Source: Xanthostigma xanthostigma
Taxonomy: Eukaryota; Arthropoda; Insecta; Raphidioptera; Raphidiidae
NCBI GenBank assembly: GCA_963575645.1
Contig: OY754465.1
Span: 56,629,901 to 56,693,900 of the forward strand
Length of the DNA: 64,000 nt
Direction of reading: 5' to 3'
This document shows positions 33,086 through 44,385 of the stretch, piece after piece; position 1 is the stretch's first letter; every line of letters begins with the position of its first letter. The notes beneath the pieces were generated by a model. That model saw only the letters and a program-made list of their open reading frames with translations, had not been told where the DNA came from and did not search any database. Made by a program: the position numbers and the translations under genes.

Positions 33086-33522
33086 TGTATTTTTACCTGT
33101 CACACCTGTGCATATGCCTTCCTACCTTTGCGTCGTGTATCCATAGCAACACGCCTTCCGCGACTATTCCAACCAACCGTGGCTGGCCGCAACCGATTTG
33201 ATTAAGCGATCGCACTGCCACATAGGAGGAGCTTAAATAACCAGTTTCGTTTCATATTTATTATTAGCCAGAATGAATGTAATGTCAATAATATATTTTG
33301 TTGTATAAATAGCTGTGGGCTTAGAATATGGACGGGTTGCTGGTATATGTTGAGCGCTCGCAGTAGGTAACTCCAGTGGCGGATTAAGACCTGGAGACTC
33401 CGCAATCACAGAAGTTTCGCTCGATTGATTTGTGGCACCGTTTCTGTACACAGAACAGTAATAGGTTGTGGTTCTGTATATGGTCAATGTTGAAATTAAC
33501 GGAACTGTTAAAGGACCCGCAC
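33086..33522. other. No feature resolved
   Basis: Overlapping minus-strand frames of 67 and 84 codons without a known motif; CCAGTGGCGGATTAAGACC at 33373 is a hAT-like end without a partner. Confidence 0.4.
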
Positions 33523-34525
33523 CAGTGGCGAATTTGCCCTAAGGCCCAGTAGGCCCGGGCCTACGGCGGCCAATCATGACAAAACACATTATGGCGTATG
33601 GCGGGCCGCACTGCACGGTGCAGTCTGCACCGCATCGTATAACAATAATCTTCCTAAAAAAGTGATCGGAATATCTAATTTAGATCAATATTTTGGACAG
33701 TTTTTTTAAATGCATTTAAAACAGACAACTTATTAAAACCAAAAATGTTGAGCTATTGTCGAGGATTTGTTTTTTATAAATTTGAGTTTATGTCACATAA
33801 CGCTCTTCTAAAATGATTTTACGTCAGATTTGTTGATAGCGCGCAACGTTTAAGCTCAAAAATGAGTTCGTGAGGTATACATAAAATATATACCTACTGT
33901 ATATTAAATGTTTTATTTAAATGTGAAATTATCCCTGAAACCTCGGAAAATATTACAAACTAGCAGTTATTACAGTTAAGAGTATTCGTCCCTGCACCCT
34001 TCATTTCAAATCTTTTCCCGTCGCCTAAAAACGGTTCGCGCTCTCCCGACGCTATTTTTAAAGCTAGAGGGTTCTGATAAACGCCAAATGAAAGACAAAG
34101 AGTCAGACTACAGATCTTTCAGGCGAATTTTTTGAAAAACAGTTTCGCTTACGTGTGAAATATTACGTAACTATTATTTTTTTCAAAAGGTTGTAAGTTT
34201 TTTCAGGAATTTTTTTTCAAAAAATTCGCCTGAAGGATCTGTAGTTTGATTCTTTGTCTTTCATTTGGCGTTTACCAGAACCCTCTAGCTTTAAAAATAG
34301 CGTCGGGAGAGCGCGAACCGTTTTTAGGCGAGGGGAAAAGAATTGAGATGAAGTGTGCAGGGGGTATTTGCAGGGACGAATACTCTTAACGAAATTTTAA
34401 AGTTAACTCGATTTCTATAAAAGTTGACAATAGATAAAGTAAATTCATTATGTAGTCTATACGATGGGTCCTAAGGAAGGGGCAGCTGGTACTTACTACA
34501 TGACCTGGGGCCTAGGGCGGCCAAG
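33523..34525. mobile_element. hAT-like element (CAGTGGCGAATTTGCCC), interrupted and 3' truncated
   Basis: Begins CACCAGTGGCGAATTTGCCC with GGCCCAGTAGGCCCGGGCC, and near 34500 has CTGGGGCCTAGGGCGGCC in the opposite sense, consistent with two ends of one element. The final terminus is lost where the 34526 repeat begins. It contains the TTAA palindrome at 33980-34385. Confidence 0.4.
33980..34385. mobile_element. 406-bp palindromic element flanked by TTAA, copy 2
   Basis: Same ends as 18375-18794 with TTAA at 33976-33979 and 34386-34389. It lacks about 14 bp (AAATACCCCCTGCA region) in the left arm. The arms are complementary and non-coding. Confidence 0.7.
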
Positions 34526-34750
34526 TTATGGAATTCGGTTCTCGGTTGAATTGATCGAAAATGGTTTTATTTTATAGCTTAAAGGTCACTAAGAAAAAGT
34601 GTCCATGGGCGCATAACCTAAAAACAAATAGATTTTTAGCTACAGCTATCTTTAGCGTGATTTTAGATATATATAGGGATATCCGTTTAATTCACAAACA
34701 TGTTCCATGTTCAACCTTGTGCTTTTTTTTTAGAAATAGAAAAATAGTCG
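34526..34750. repeat. Copy of the 29.5-kb palindrome family, left arm
   Basis: GGTTCTCGGTTGAATTGATC, ATTTTATAGCTTAAAGG, AAGAAAAAGTGTCCATGG and TTAGATATATATAGGGATA follow the left arm of 29501-30015. The right arm is replaced by unrelated sequence. Confidence 0.6.
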
Positions 34751-35077
34751 AAAACTTAATAATAATGCTTAATACTAATGCTTATAAAAACGTTCACTTC
34801 AAAAAATATTTGTTAGTCCGTTCGAAATGCCTTCTTTCTCTAGAAGAGGACGTTGATCTTCAGTTTATATCAAATTGGGCAACGCACAGAAGAATAGAGA
34901 GAATACAGCGCAGGTGTAAAAATCTAATAGGTGTATCAATTAACAACAAAAGTATAATAAAATTAACACTCAAGAAAGCAGTCAATGAGAACCATACTAC
35001 TTATTTATTGTATATAGGTAATAAATATTGCTTCTTACTTCGATATACAGAATGTAACAGAAAAATAAAATAAATAA
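34751..35077 (+). other. Tail of the longest open frame; no gene supported
   Basis: A 170-codon frame (34561-35073) begins inside the palindromic repeat and continues here with VDLQFISNWATHRRIERIQ and RRCKNLIGV. The IERIQRR pattern recalls the stretch after the RT domain in some LINEs, but no other block supports it and its start is repeat-derived. I treat it as unproven. Confidence 0.3.
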
Positions 35078-35513
35078 AGGCCCCTGCAAACGAGGCTGGA
35101 AGCACTGCTTGGACTTCTGCTGGTCGGCAAGTTGGGTACGAAGCTGGAAATGACGTCACTGCAGGCTTGCCTGCTAGCTCAGATTTTAAAATTAGAACAA
35201 GGGCTATTTTCCTTGCTAGATACGCTGCTAGGTATAAGCAAGAACCAATCAGGAATCAGTATCTTGTCACGTGGGCGACTTGAACAAACACCCACAAACC
35301 AACAAGGCGTCATTCTGCTCGGAGTCAAACAACAGACACGTTTTGCTCTATGTTTATATTTGAACTGTCACTGCGCGCGCACCAGATCTATCCACAAAAT
35401 AAGCTCGAAAAGACGTGTCGTGTGAAGCGAGCACATAAAAGCAATCGAGAAAACCAACGCTAGAAAACTGGTAGTCAAATCTAGCGGCAAATAAGCCTCG
35501 TGTGCAGCGGCCT
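35078..35513. mobile_element. AGGCC MITE, single full-length copy
   Basis: From AGGCCCCTGCAAACGAGGC to GCCTCGTGTGCAGCGGCCT: about 20 bp of imperfect terminal inverted repeat. Internal landmarks are ATGACGTCACTGCAGGC, AGCAAGAACCAATCAGGAA, CTTGTCACGTGGGCG and GCGCGCACCAGATC. At 436 bp it is the simplest copy. A 97-codon frame inside is not conserved in the other copies. Confidence 0.7.
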
Positions 35514-36594
35514 TAGTATTTCTTGAATTTTATTTTATTTATAATCTATACGTATAGAGGAACGATATTACGCGCGTCATGCGGTTTTCTGTAGCTTCAA
35601 ATATATTTAGGGAGTTCGTCGGCAAATCCGTAATGCCTGCAGTACGTACACATTCGCCGAGCGCGTTCGCCGAGAGATTAGGTAAAGCGAGCGTCTACTG
35701 TGTATGTACACACTCGGCGTGGCTTGGTTTCACTACTCATTTAAACGGCGCAGTTAAATGGATCTGGACATTGTTTGTGTTGATGCTGTTGCAGCTTATT
35801 GCTCAAATACCTACTACAAATATATATGTCATAAGTTTACACTTTAACTGATTTTAACCAAAAAAAATGACAACTTAAGTACATTATTTTATATTCGCAC
35901 GAGGTGACGAGTGTGTACTGACTGCGCTCGCACTCGCCGCTCGGTTCCTTTGATTCACGATTGAAAACCCGACTTTATACGGAGCGCTGCGCGCTGGCGA
36001 GGCAAAACAGTGCGCTACGAGATCGGGCGAGTGTTCCCAGTACACCCTCGCGTTCGGGCAATCTCGGTATCCCTCGGCGAGTGTGTACTGCTGATTCGTT
36101 CAGAATCGTATTTTCTGAAACAGTCGATATTAAACACGCCCGTACAAATACACTATTGTAATATCTGTACATGAATAAAGTTTCGAGACAAAAAAAAAAA
36201 CTGGCTTGAATAATTTATGATGCCGATCTGAAATTGTATGATATAATTTATGAATCATAAATAAATTTCAAACTTACTTTGCCGTATTTAAATATGGGTT
36301 CTGTTAAAAAGACAACTGTTCATTTTTTGTGTGTGTGGGGAAGTATTTAATTATTAATTAATTATAAAACAAATATTTAACATCAATTATCTTTTGTTTT
36401 ATGATATGACGTTTGTCAATTAAAGTTAATAATATATATGGAATACCTATTTATTTACATTGCAAATGATAAACATAATTTGTCGAATCTATATAATATT
36501 TTTAAAAAAATATTTTTGTTTCTGCATTTTTTGTAGATAGTAATGCACAGCATTTCTCTTCGAAGAATCAATTAATGTAATTATTCTATAATAG
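35514..36594. other. GC-richer unassigned segment (35580-36130)
   Basis: CTCGCACTCGCCG-type words recur. GTACACACTCGGCG (35705) and CGGCGAGTGTGTAC (36076) are inverted, as are GCCGAGCGCG-type blocks near 35660 and 35935. Frames of 90 and 66 codons have no known motif. It may be an old TIR element or SINE; the remainder to 36594 is AT-rich. Confidence 0.35.
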
Positions 36595-36790
36595 CGGTCC
36601 AGTCCGGCTTCGCTCAAATTTGTAGATTGCCACCGCTTTTTTCGTCGACTTATGTTGCAAAATTGGTCCCCTCGAAAAAAGCTTTTTTAACGCGATGTCC
36701 ATCCTGAAGGTTCATCCTAAATATTGATGAAAAAATTTTTGAAATCGGATGAGTAGTTTCGGAGATTACTTCTTATATCCAAACATCTTG
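36595..36790 (-). mobile_element. Helitron-like fragment, reverse strand
   Basis: AGCGGTCCAGTCCGGCTTCG, TTTTTTCGTCGACTTATG, AAAATTGGTCCCC and AGTAGTTTCGGAGATTA match 23698-24170. The 3' end reads CCGCTAT on the minus strand rather than CTAG. Confidence 0.55.
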
Positions 36791-36837
36791 CACGGCGTTC
36801 ACTATAACTATTCCATTTATGAAGCTTTTTAAATAAT

Positions 36838-37705
36838 TACTAGAGTGACCTGTGTCACTAAATAAGTATAATAATTATCACTTTACAAAATTATTTTTTA
36901 AATATGATTACAGATATTCAATTCGTTTCTAATTTTGCACACTGCTTATAACGTTCTTATTTTTGTTGTATTACAATATGAAGCTCAGATGACAGATCGA
37001 AGAAATATTTTACTAAAATTCTCATATAGTAGCAAAAGTAGCAAAAGCGTTGAGCTAAGCCGTCAGATGGCATCATGCAGCATTGCTGTGACGTTGTTCA
37101 GCGTTGCTCGCTGTTTCAAAATTAAAGCCGTCAGATGGCAGTATGCAGTATTGTGTCTTAATGTATATGTCGCCGGGATATTGTCAAATCCGTGATTTTC
37201 TAATTTCACTAGTGAAATTACAATATCACGATTGACAAAGATTCGTGATATTATAATTTCACTAAGTGAAATTATAATATCACGGGTTTGACAATATCCC
37301 GGCGACATATATATTATGTAAATAAATCATTCAACTCAATTTAATGAATCAAAATTTATTGCAGGTATTCAATTCGTGTCTAATTTTGCACACAGCTTAT
37401 AACGTTTTTCTTTTTGTTGTATTACAATATGAAGGTCAGATGACAGATCGAAGTGTTGACGTTGTTTCAAAATTAAAGCCGTCAGATGGCAGACGTTGTT
37501 CAGCGTTGTTGTATTGTGTCTTAATGTATATAAGTTTAATAATTAATTAATTTACAAAAACAAAAGCAATAATGAATTTTTTAGTTGTCGATGTCAGTAG
37601 AGCAAGCAATTATCTGTAAAATGATATATAATTTATGAGGAGAAATTGTGAGGTTTTTTCTAAAAAGGGAGGCAAACATCTTAACCTTCGTATATTAATA
37701 TATAT
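36838..37705 (+). repeat. Dispersed repeat Q, copy 2, rearranged
   Basis: 36838-37160 and 37364-37705 each match parts of 30625-31140; both repeat GGTATTCAATTCGT/ATTCAATTCGTTTC and TGACAGATCGAAG, so the left part of the repeat is present twice. A palindrome (37165-37310) lies between the halves. Confidence 0.55.
37165..37310. mobile_element. 146-bp palindromic element (GTCGCCGGGATATTG)
   Basis: Ends ATATGTCGCCGGGATATTG and CAATATCCCGGCGACATAT are exact inverted repeats. Inside are two nested hairpins, CACTAGTGAAATTACAATAT and TATAATTTCACTAAGTGAAA. ATAT outside GTCGCC may be a target duplication or part of the repeat. Confidence 0.65.
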
Positions 37706-37710
37706 GATGA

Positions 37711-37955
37711 TATACCTAACAGCTTATTTTGTACTATAGCATTGAATTTGAACTTTCGAAATTGTTTTTTTTTTTTATTAAGTTGCACTATACAAAGCCA
37801 TTTAGCAGTTACAAATGAAACATTTCAACAGACGGAATTAGAAGTCGAATTACCTTTTCTATAGCATTAAAAAAATTTAAGTAACAGTAGATACCTACCT
37901 ATACCTTGTTTCTTTTTAATTCGAAAAAAATGCTAGAATTGAAGAACTTATATTA
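37711..37955. other. Short AT-rich spacer
   Basis: Nothing resolved. Confidence 0.5.
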
Positions 37956-38171
37956 GCTATGTTCCAACCTCTCTGCGAACGGTAATATTATCGTCACATT
38001 CATGCGCAGTAGCTAAAACGAAACTGTTTTGTATTGGTTTTGAGCGCATGCTTCGACTTTGCACTTTGTAGCTTAAAAGAACCGTTCTAATCTCGATTGG
38101 AACACGTTTTAGCTACTGCGCATGACTGTGACCATAATATTTCCGTTCGCAGAGAGGTTGAAACAGAGCTA
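37956..38171. repeat. Foldback repeat, 216 bp
   Basis: Arms AGCTATGTTCCAACCTCTC / GAGAGGTTGAAACAGAGCT with TGCGAACGGTAATATT and CATGCGCAGTAGCTAAAAC mirrored as GTTTTAGCTACTGCGCATG and AATATTTCCGTTCGCA. Non-coding hairpin element. Confidence 0.65.
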
Positions 38172-38773
38172 TGGTAACGTGTTTAAAAGGTCACTAGTAT
38201 CATAAGTATTTAAATTATATCAATAAATAATAAATATACACTAAAGACTGCAATGATCAGACAAGACAGTAGCCCAAACAAAAAAAATATTGATACACTT
38301 TCGTGGATAAAAAATCTTATATAGATAATAAATAAAAATTAATTTCTAATTGTATCATTTTAGAAATTACTAATTACTAATATTTTTCCACACATGCCCG
38401 GTGACTTGTAGTTTTTACTACCCAAAAACCGAATTGCGTGACAAATTTACGATATTATGTGTTCTCATGAAATTAGTGTTAGATGTCCTGTACAAATCTA
38501 GAATAACATAATGTACATTATCACATGCAATATGTATAACGTATCCATCAAATTGATTGAATCAACATGTCACACATTGCAAGCACAAAACGTGTGGAGC
38601 GAGCTAGATGAAATGTCATCGGTCGTTTAGGTTTATGCTGTGTTTGCCTACAGCCCTGGTCACATTTCAACCGTACCTAATTAATAAAAGAATTTGCAAC
38701 AATTAATTATAGTTGTAAACCTGACATTTTCATTAAGAAAACCTGAACTAAATTGCGAATTTTCATCTCTTCA
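38172..38773. other. No feature resolved
   Basis: AT-rich spacer upstream of the minisatellite. Confidence 0.5.
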
Positions 38774-39188
38774 CAACTTGCCCCAAGCCTGTTAGGTACA
38801 ACTTGCCTCAAAACTGTTAGGTACAACTTGCTCCAAGCCTGTTAAGTACAACTTGCCACAGGCCTGTTAAGTACAACTTGCCACAGGCCTGTTAGGTACA
38901 ACTTGCCACAGGCCTGTTAGGTACAACTTGCTCCAAGTCTATTAGGTACAACTTGCCCCTAGCCTGTTAGGTATAATTTGCCGCAGGCCTGTTAGGTACA
39001 ACTTGCCACAGTCCTGTTAGGTACAAGTTGCCACAGTCCTGTTAGGTACAACTTGCCACAGTCCTGTTAGGTATAACTTATCCCAAGCCTGTTATGTAAA
39101 CTTATCCCAAGCTTGTTAGAGGTACACCTTGTCCCAAGCTTGTTAAACTCAACTTGCCCTAAGCCTGTTAGGTACAACTTGCCCCAAA
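38774..39188. repeat. 25-bp minisatellite, about 16.5 units
   Basis: Head-to-tail units close to CCTGTTAGGTACAACTTGCC plus CCAAG (25 bp). Neighbouring units share variants: CACAGGCC in units 4-6, CACAGTCC in units 10-12, TATCCCAAG in units 13-14, which shows stepwise local amplification. No spacers, so it is not a CRISPR array. Confidence 0.9.
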
Positions 39189-40499
39189 TTCGGGATAAAT
39201 AGGTACTTAAAAATGGTAGTTGATAAAACGTATAGAAATATTTTTGAATCATTTTACGATTGGACACGATACTTGAATAATTAAACTATATATTATTCTG
39301 TCAAAACAGTCCACATTACGATGCTGTGGTTAATTTTTGCAATACAATCGTTTTGCTAAAATATGTTAAAATTGGCCGCAACCTCCTCTATTTACCATAT
39401 TTTTCGGACTGTAAGACGCACCTTTTTACATAGAAAAATGAACTCAAATTTTGAGTGCGTTTTATGGTCTAAAGGTAACCTTAAAATATTTTTTTCAATA
39501 AATCGTCTCTATATTTATGTTAACAATAAATAAAAGTTATGATCCGAAAGTAACATTAAAATATATTTTTCAAAAAATCATCTTATATAAATTTGAGGTG
39601 CGTCTTATCGTGGTAAGAAATCACTATTCTTTTTTTTTATTTTCTGTTTCAACCACAGTGCTCTTAATAATTGTATTAAGAAGAATGGTTCATACTTATA
39701 ATATAATGGCGTCGAATAGTTACGGCTAGACTGTGACCACCGTCTACCGTGTGACGTCGTCGTAAGCACGGGGGTTCACCGCGAGATGCACGGAAGGATT
39801 GAAAAGGAGTAAATTAAATTTGTATTACAATGGAATACTTCCTGGACACATATCAACGCGATATAATATATTTGTCTGCTTTACTTTGTATATTTAGGTG
39901 AACCCTGCGCAGGCGTGTATTAAGGAGAAAAATATTACCTACATTTCGAAATCAGTGGAATTTCGCCGGCTTAATTACTGTAGTCACCATCAAATTTCTT
40001 ATCCTTCATAGGATGTTGGAGACCGCTTGTTATTCATAATCATAATCCAAATCATAATTTTGTTTATCCAGTATTACATACAAGATGTAGACAAGTCATG
40101 GCAGTTAAAATTAAACAGAGTATGGGCACTTTTCCAAAAAATAGTTTTTCAACTCAATGTTGAAATTCTTTTCACCAAACTTGGCTTTGATATAGTCTGG
40201 CAACCCATTGTAAATGGTCACGACAAAGTAATGCAGGCTTTAAGTTTATACTTTGTCAATAGTCAGTGATTCTTAAGTTTTGAAATGTGCATTATTTAGC
40301 GTAGGTAATTTTAATTAGATGAGTTATGTTACAGTTAGTAATTATTATAATATATTACAGAGTAGCTACTGTTTGCTACAATTGTTAAGAAACACCCATT
40401 GTTACAACGCTATCAACATAGAAAAATTTTATTGTTGGATATAAATGTACTTCTTTTAACCGATTTCATAAAGTATGTTCGTCGCGTACATATTATATT
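39189..40499. other. No feature resolved
   Basis: AAGTAACATTAAAATAT-type words at 39475 and 39548 form a weak local duplication. Frames of 66-80 codons show no motif. Confidence 0.45.
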
Positions 40500-40905
40500 T
40501 AATAATTTACTATATGAATCATTGTCTATCTACTCAATGTGCGGTGAGTGAAGGCAACAAAGCGTATCGAAAATATATCTGCGTCTCTTTCTTCGATGTA
40601 ATTCTCTGATTCCTCCGATGATAGGATTGCAGGTCGATGTAGGTACTTGCATTCAATCTGAATAAAGTATCTCTGTTTCAAAAACTTTGTCTTTTTCTAT
40701 GACGTTAACATGGGCGTACCCAGCTTTTGGCTCAGGAGGGGGAAAATTAGAAATTTCTTAAGTCGGGTCCCCCGTGCTTGTTTTTGCCCTCCTGGATACG
40801 CCAGTGCTTACGGCTTAAAAAAGACAAAAGTATATGTTTGCACTCTAATGGTTCGATTGCAATTTTATTCCTATGCTCAGTATAGAATAAAAGTATATGG
40901 TCGCA
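40500..40905 (+). repeat. Dispersed repeat R, copy 2
   Basis: Matches 8886-9555 at both ends. It has its own insert at about 40709-40804 with CATGGGCGTACCCAGC and a mirrored CTGGATACGCCAGTG end, resembling a tiny hAT-like MITE of about 95 bp. Confidence 0.55.
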
Positions 40906-41093
40906 TATTTTTTTTTAATCGACTCCAAATAAGAAGGAGGTTATATTATGTTTCCTTGTTTTTTTTGGAGTTTACTCTTTAAGAAACGATTTTGAATTAT
41001 AAGGCCCGGTACGGAAATTTTATGAGTAGTGAAATAAATTGGTGAGACGTTATGCTCCACCGCTTCAAGTGTGGCGTTACGCTCGTCCGCTTC
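40906..41093. other. Short spacer
   Basis: AATCGACTCCAAATAAGAAG followed by GAGG resembles a word often repeated in insect genomes; no boundaries seen. Confidence 0.35.
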
Positions 41094-41217
41094 AAAAGAG
41101 ACAAACATAATATAATATATCTGTAGGATTTAACGTGCGAAAGAATGAGATGGGATACAAAAGAGACAAACGTATATATCTGTAGGATTTAACGTGCGAA
41201 AGAATGAGATGGAATAC
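41094..41217. repeat. Tandem duplication, two units of about 60 bp
   Basis: AAAAGAGACAAAC..ATATATCTGTAGGATTTAA..GAATGAGATGG(G/A)ATAC occurs twice back to back (41094-41158, 41159-41217). Confidence 0.7.
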
Positions 41218-43045
41218 ATTACACAACGTATCTAAGGAGTAAACTCCAGTCGTGCGTAGAATGCTAAACACACACTTTTTTTATTTCTGCCCTTCGATAT
41301 CTTCGCCGGCTGTGAACCGATTTCGATTATTCTTTTCTTATTCAATAGACTCATAGAGTATGTCTCAAAGTTGGTCCCGTCCCAAATAAATTTTAAAATA
41401 ATCGGTTCAGCCACTTTTTAGAAAATTAACAAAAATCAAAGAAATATTGCAAAAGTTGTCGGCGTGAACGTTGCTCTTCGGTTTCATTAGACACAAAAAG
41501 TTAAAAATAAAAAACTTTAAAAAAAATTAAACCTTCTTCAAAAAAGGGTCTGTGCACTAAACCGCGTAAAATAACAAAGTTTTGTGGCCGGCGCTTATTT
41601 AATTACTACCACGTCTCTAGTGCCTGTTAAATTGGTGCAGTCGACGCATCAAAACTATGTTATTTTAAACTTTCTACTCACCCCTTTATAAATAATCCAG
41701 CTCTGCACTTTAAGTTCATTAATAATTTTATTAATTTTCCGGCCATATTGATATCGTATCGTATGTACACAATGAGTAAAAACGCCATTTGTACCTTTTG
41801 ACAAATACATCCTGTATTTATTCTATGTATAAGGACTATATTCGTTTTTTACAGTACACTTTTTTGTGTGTAAACTACCACCTATACATAATATGTAGGT
41901 ACATACCTGGTGTCCTAAAAGAAACGCAACATATCTAAATTTCATTATATCTATTGAATATAAATATAAGTCAACGAAATTTTGAGGACGGGAAATCAGA
42001 ATCTTGCCATGGGCGCCTATGAATGAACACTGAATCTGAGAGACCTTGAGTTAATTATAGGTAAGTATAGTAAAAAATTATTAATAATTAGATAATGGTT
42101 AACTATCATTATCATCGATGAATTTTGACTATTTTTTGGGTGAATTTTAACGTATTCTCAAATGAAATTCAACAATTTTTACGCGAAATTTCACAATTTT
42201 TTGGGTAAATTTTTTCGGTCTATTTTCATTTTTATTTCGGGAGAATTTTTTCGGGTAAATTCTGACAATTTTTTGGGTGATGTATGTATTAGTATTTTTT
42301 GTTTGGTCAGGACACCAAATTTCAATACTGATTTTGAATTTTTTAACGTTTTAACGATTCTTAAGCTAACAAAAAATGGGGCCCCGCTGAACATCATAAG
42401 CCCTAGGCCCTTGTTAATGAATGAAGATTACAACTTAATTTCAATCAATAAAGTACTATATTTATTTCAAAATCAAAATTATAATACGTATTTAAGTTGT
42501 TCATTGTATGAACAGAACTGTTATTCTGAGATGAATTACAATAAATTTTTAAATTAAAAATTTCTGTGTCGGCAGTTACATAATAATAATAAAACAAAAA
42601 TTTCACATAAAGCTAGGTTCACAAATATAATTCAAACATTAAAACAAAAGAATATAATTGAAAACAGCAATCTGCCGATGCCACAACAGCCCTAAAAAAC
42701 CAAGATCCGCCGCACTGGTTACAATCTACACGGCAGAGTTTAGTCACTGCGATCAGTGTTTTTAAAATGGTTTCGCCGTCCATTGATAAGAATATGTTCC
42801 GTCCAATTAAGGACACAGAGTCCGCGTCGTACATTATGTATAATTTTCACGTCGTACGTGTTGACAGGTGACACCAGGCATTTGTAGGTACGCCGTGCTG
42901 GTTCTGTGTTCAGCGCGGATAAAGAATACGGCCGGAAATACGTCCATCATTGTTTCATGAACGGCCGCACTCTGTCTGTCTGTCCGCGTATAGTGTATAA
43001 AAGGACATGTACTATTCTAAATGCACATATTATTATTTATTGTAA
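41218..43045. other. Long spacer, low-complexity part at 42.1-42.3 kb
   Basis: ATTTTTTGGGT(A/G)AATTTT-type units repeat irregularly at 42125-42285 and generate a 131-codon frame that is not a gene. GGGGCCCCGCTGAACATC (42378) is a transposon-end-like patch. Moderately GC-rich at 42640-42980 without a motif. Confidence 0.45.
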
Positions 43046-43894
43046 AGGCCGCTGCACACGAGGCTGGAAACACTGCTAGGACTTCTGCTGACCAACAGGC
43101 TGGACTAAGAGGCTGGAAATGACGTCACTCAGGACTCGCCTGCTACTCGCAAAATGGATTTTTAAATTAAGACCGCTGCACACGAGGCTGGATTTGCCGC
43201 TAGATTCCTTGCTAGATGGTTTTCTCGATTGCTCTTATGTACTCGCTTCACACTAGACGTCTTTCCAAGCTTGTTTTGTGGATGGATCTGGTGCGCGCCA
43301 CAGAGAAAAACGTGTCTGTTGTCTGACTCTGAGCAGAATGACGCCGTGCTGGTTTGTGGGCGTTCGCCTACGTGACAAGATACTGTTTCATGATTGGTTA
43401 TTGCTCAGAGCAAGCGGAGGACCCAGCAAAAAAAAATAGCTCCTGTTCTGATTTTAAAATCTGTATGAGTTAGCAGGCGAGCCCGCAGTGACGTCATTTC
43501 CAGCCTCGTACCCAGGTTGCCGGACAGCAGAAGTCCAAGCAGTGTTTCCAGTTTCGTGTGCAGCGGCCTTAAGACAAGAGCTATTTTTCTTGCTAGGTCC
43601 TCTGCTTGCTCTGAGCAAGAACCAATCAGGAAACAGTATCTTGTCACGTGGGCGACATGAACTAACGCCCCCAACAGGACGTCATTCTGCTCAGAGTCAC
43701 AACCAGACACGTTCTCCTAGTTTATATTTGAGCTGTTGCTTCGCGCGCACTAAATCCATTCACAAAACAAGCTTCAAAAGACGTCTCATGTGAAGCTAGC
43801 ACTTAAAAGCAATCAAGAAAACCAGCGCTAGAAAACTAGTAGTCAAATCTAGCAATGAATCTAGCGGCAAATCCAGCCTCGTGTGCAGCGGCCT
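43046..43894. mobile_element. AGGCC MITE, outer copy with TAA duplication
   Basis: AGGCCGCTGCACACGAGGC and GCCTCGTGTGCAGCGGCCT are exact inverted ends, flanked by TAA at 43043-43045 and 43895-43897 (TWA-type, PIF/Harbinger-like). The left 124 bp and right 325 bp join in family order (GGCTGGAAATGACGTCACT then AGAGCTATTTTTCTTGC) around an inner copy at about 43170-43569. Confidence 0.75.
43170..43569. mobile_element. AGGCC MITE, inner copy nested in the same family
   Basis: Runs from AGACCGCTGCACACGAGGC to TCGTGTGCAGCGGCCTT in the opposite orientation to the outer copy. It entered an AAATTA(A)GACA site of the outer element, giving TTA/TAA at the junctions. It has lost an internal stretch compared with 35078-35513. 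Confidence 0.7.
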
Positions 43895-43897
43895 TAA

Positions 43898-44377
43898 TAT
43901 ACATAACTCGTGTGTGTGTACACAACACGTATTGTTATATTATAATCAACAATAATAATAATTGTGGTTGTTGTCACCTCGGTAAAAAATAATTGCCGGG
44001 AAATGGGGATTATGTTGTTGTGAAATCGTTTATGTACAACTAATTGTTATTTATTTAAGTCTATATGATAAAATGTTTTGTGTGAAGAAATAGGATGTTG
44101 AAAACAATAGAATTTAAATTTTAATATACACTTCCATAATTGCAGTCTTTGTCCAGAGCTCTAAAACGAGGTAGTTTTACCACATTTTGAAGTTATGTCT
44201 ATTTTTGGCGCACTATGAAAATATTATGATGAGTGAATTTTTATGATGACGATTTGTACCTATATTGATTAAACTTCTTCAAGACTATATTTCCAACATT
44301 TTATTTCACGTACAAAAAGCGCATTTAACACATTTTTTCTCTAGTACCGAAAGTATCCAATTTCTCGGAATTTCTCG
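43898..44377. other. No feature resolved
   Basis: AT-rich spacer. Confidence 0.5.
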
Positions 44378-44385
44378 GTACTGAA

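Noticed and set aside
32888..33103. 71-codon minus frame with an isoleucine run
   Set aside because: The isoleucine run is a translation of the (GAT)/(AAT) microsatellite at 33050-33073.
34561..35073. 170-codon open frame, the longest in the window
   Set aside because: Its first third is the left arm of a dispersed palindrome and the rest has only a weak LINE-like IERIQRR pattern. No conserved domain or start context supports a gene.
38774..39188. Regular 25-bp array that could be mistaken for CRISPR
   Set aside because: Units are directly adjacent with no unique spacers, and the setting is eukaryotic.
42162..42557. 131-codon open frame
   Set aside because: It arises from irregular TTTTTTGGGTAAATT repeats. 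Composition is low-complexity (F, N, K rich) with no domain.
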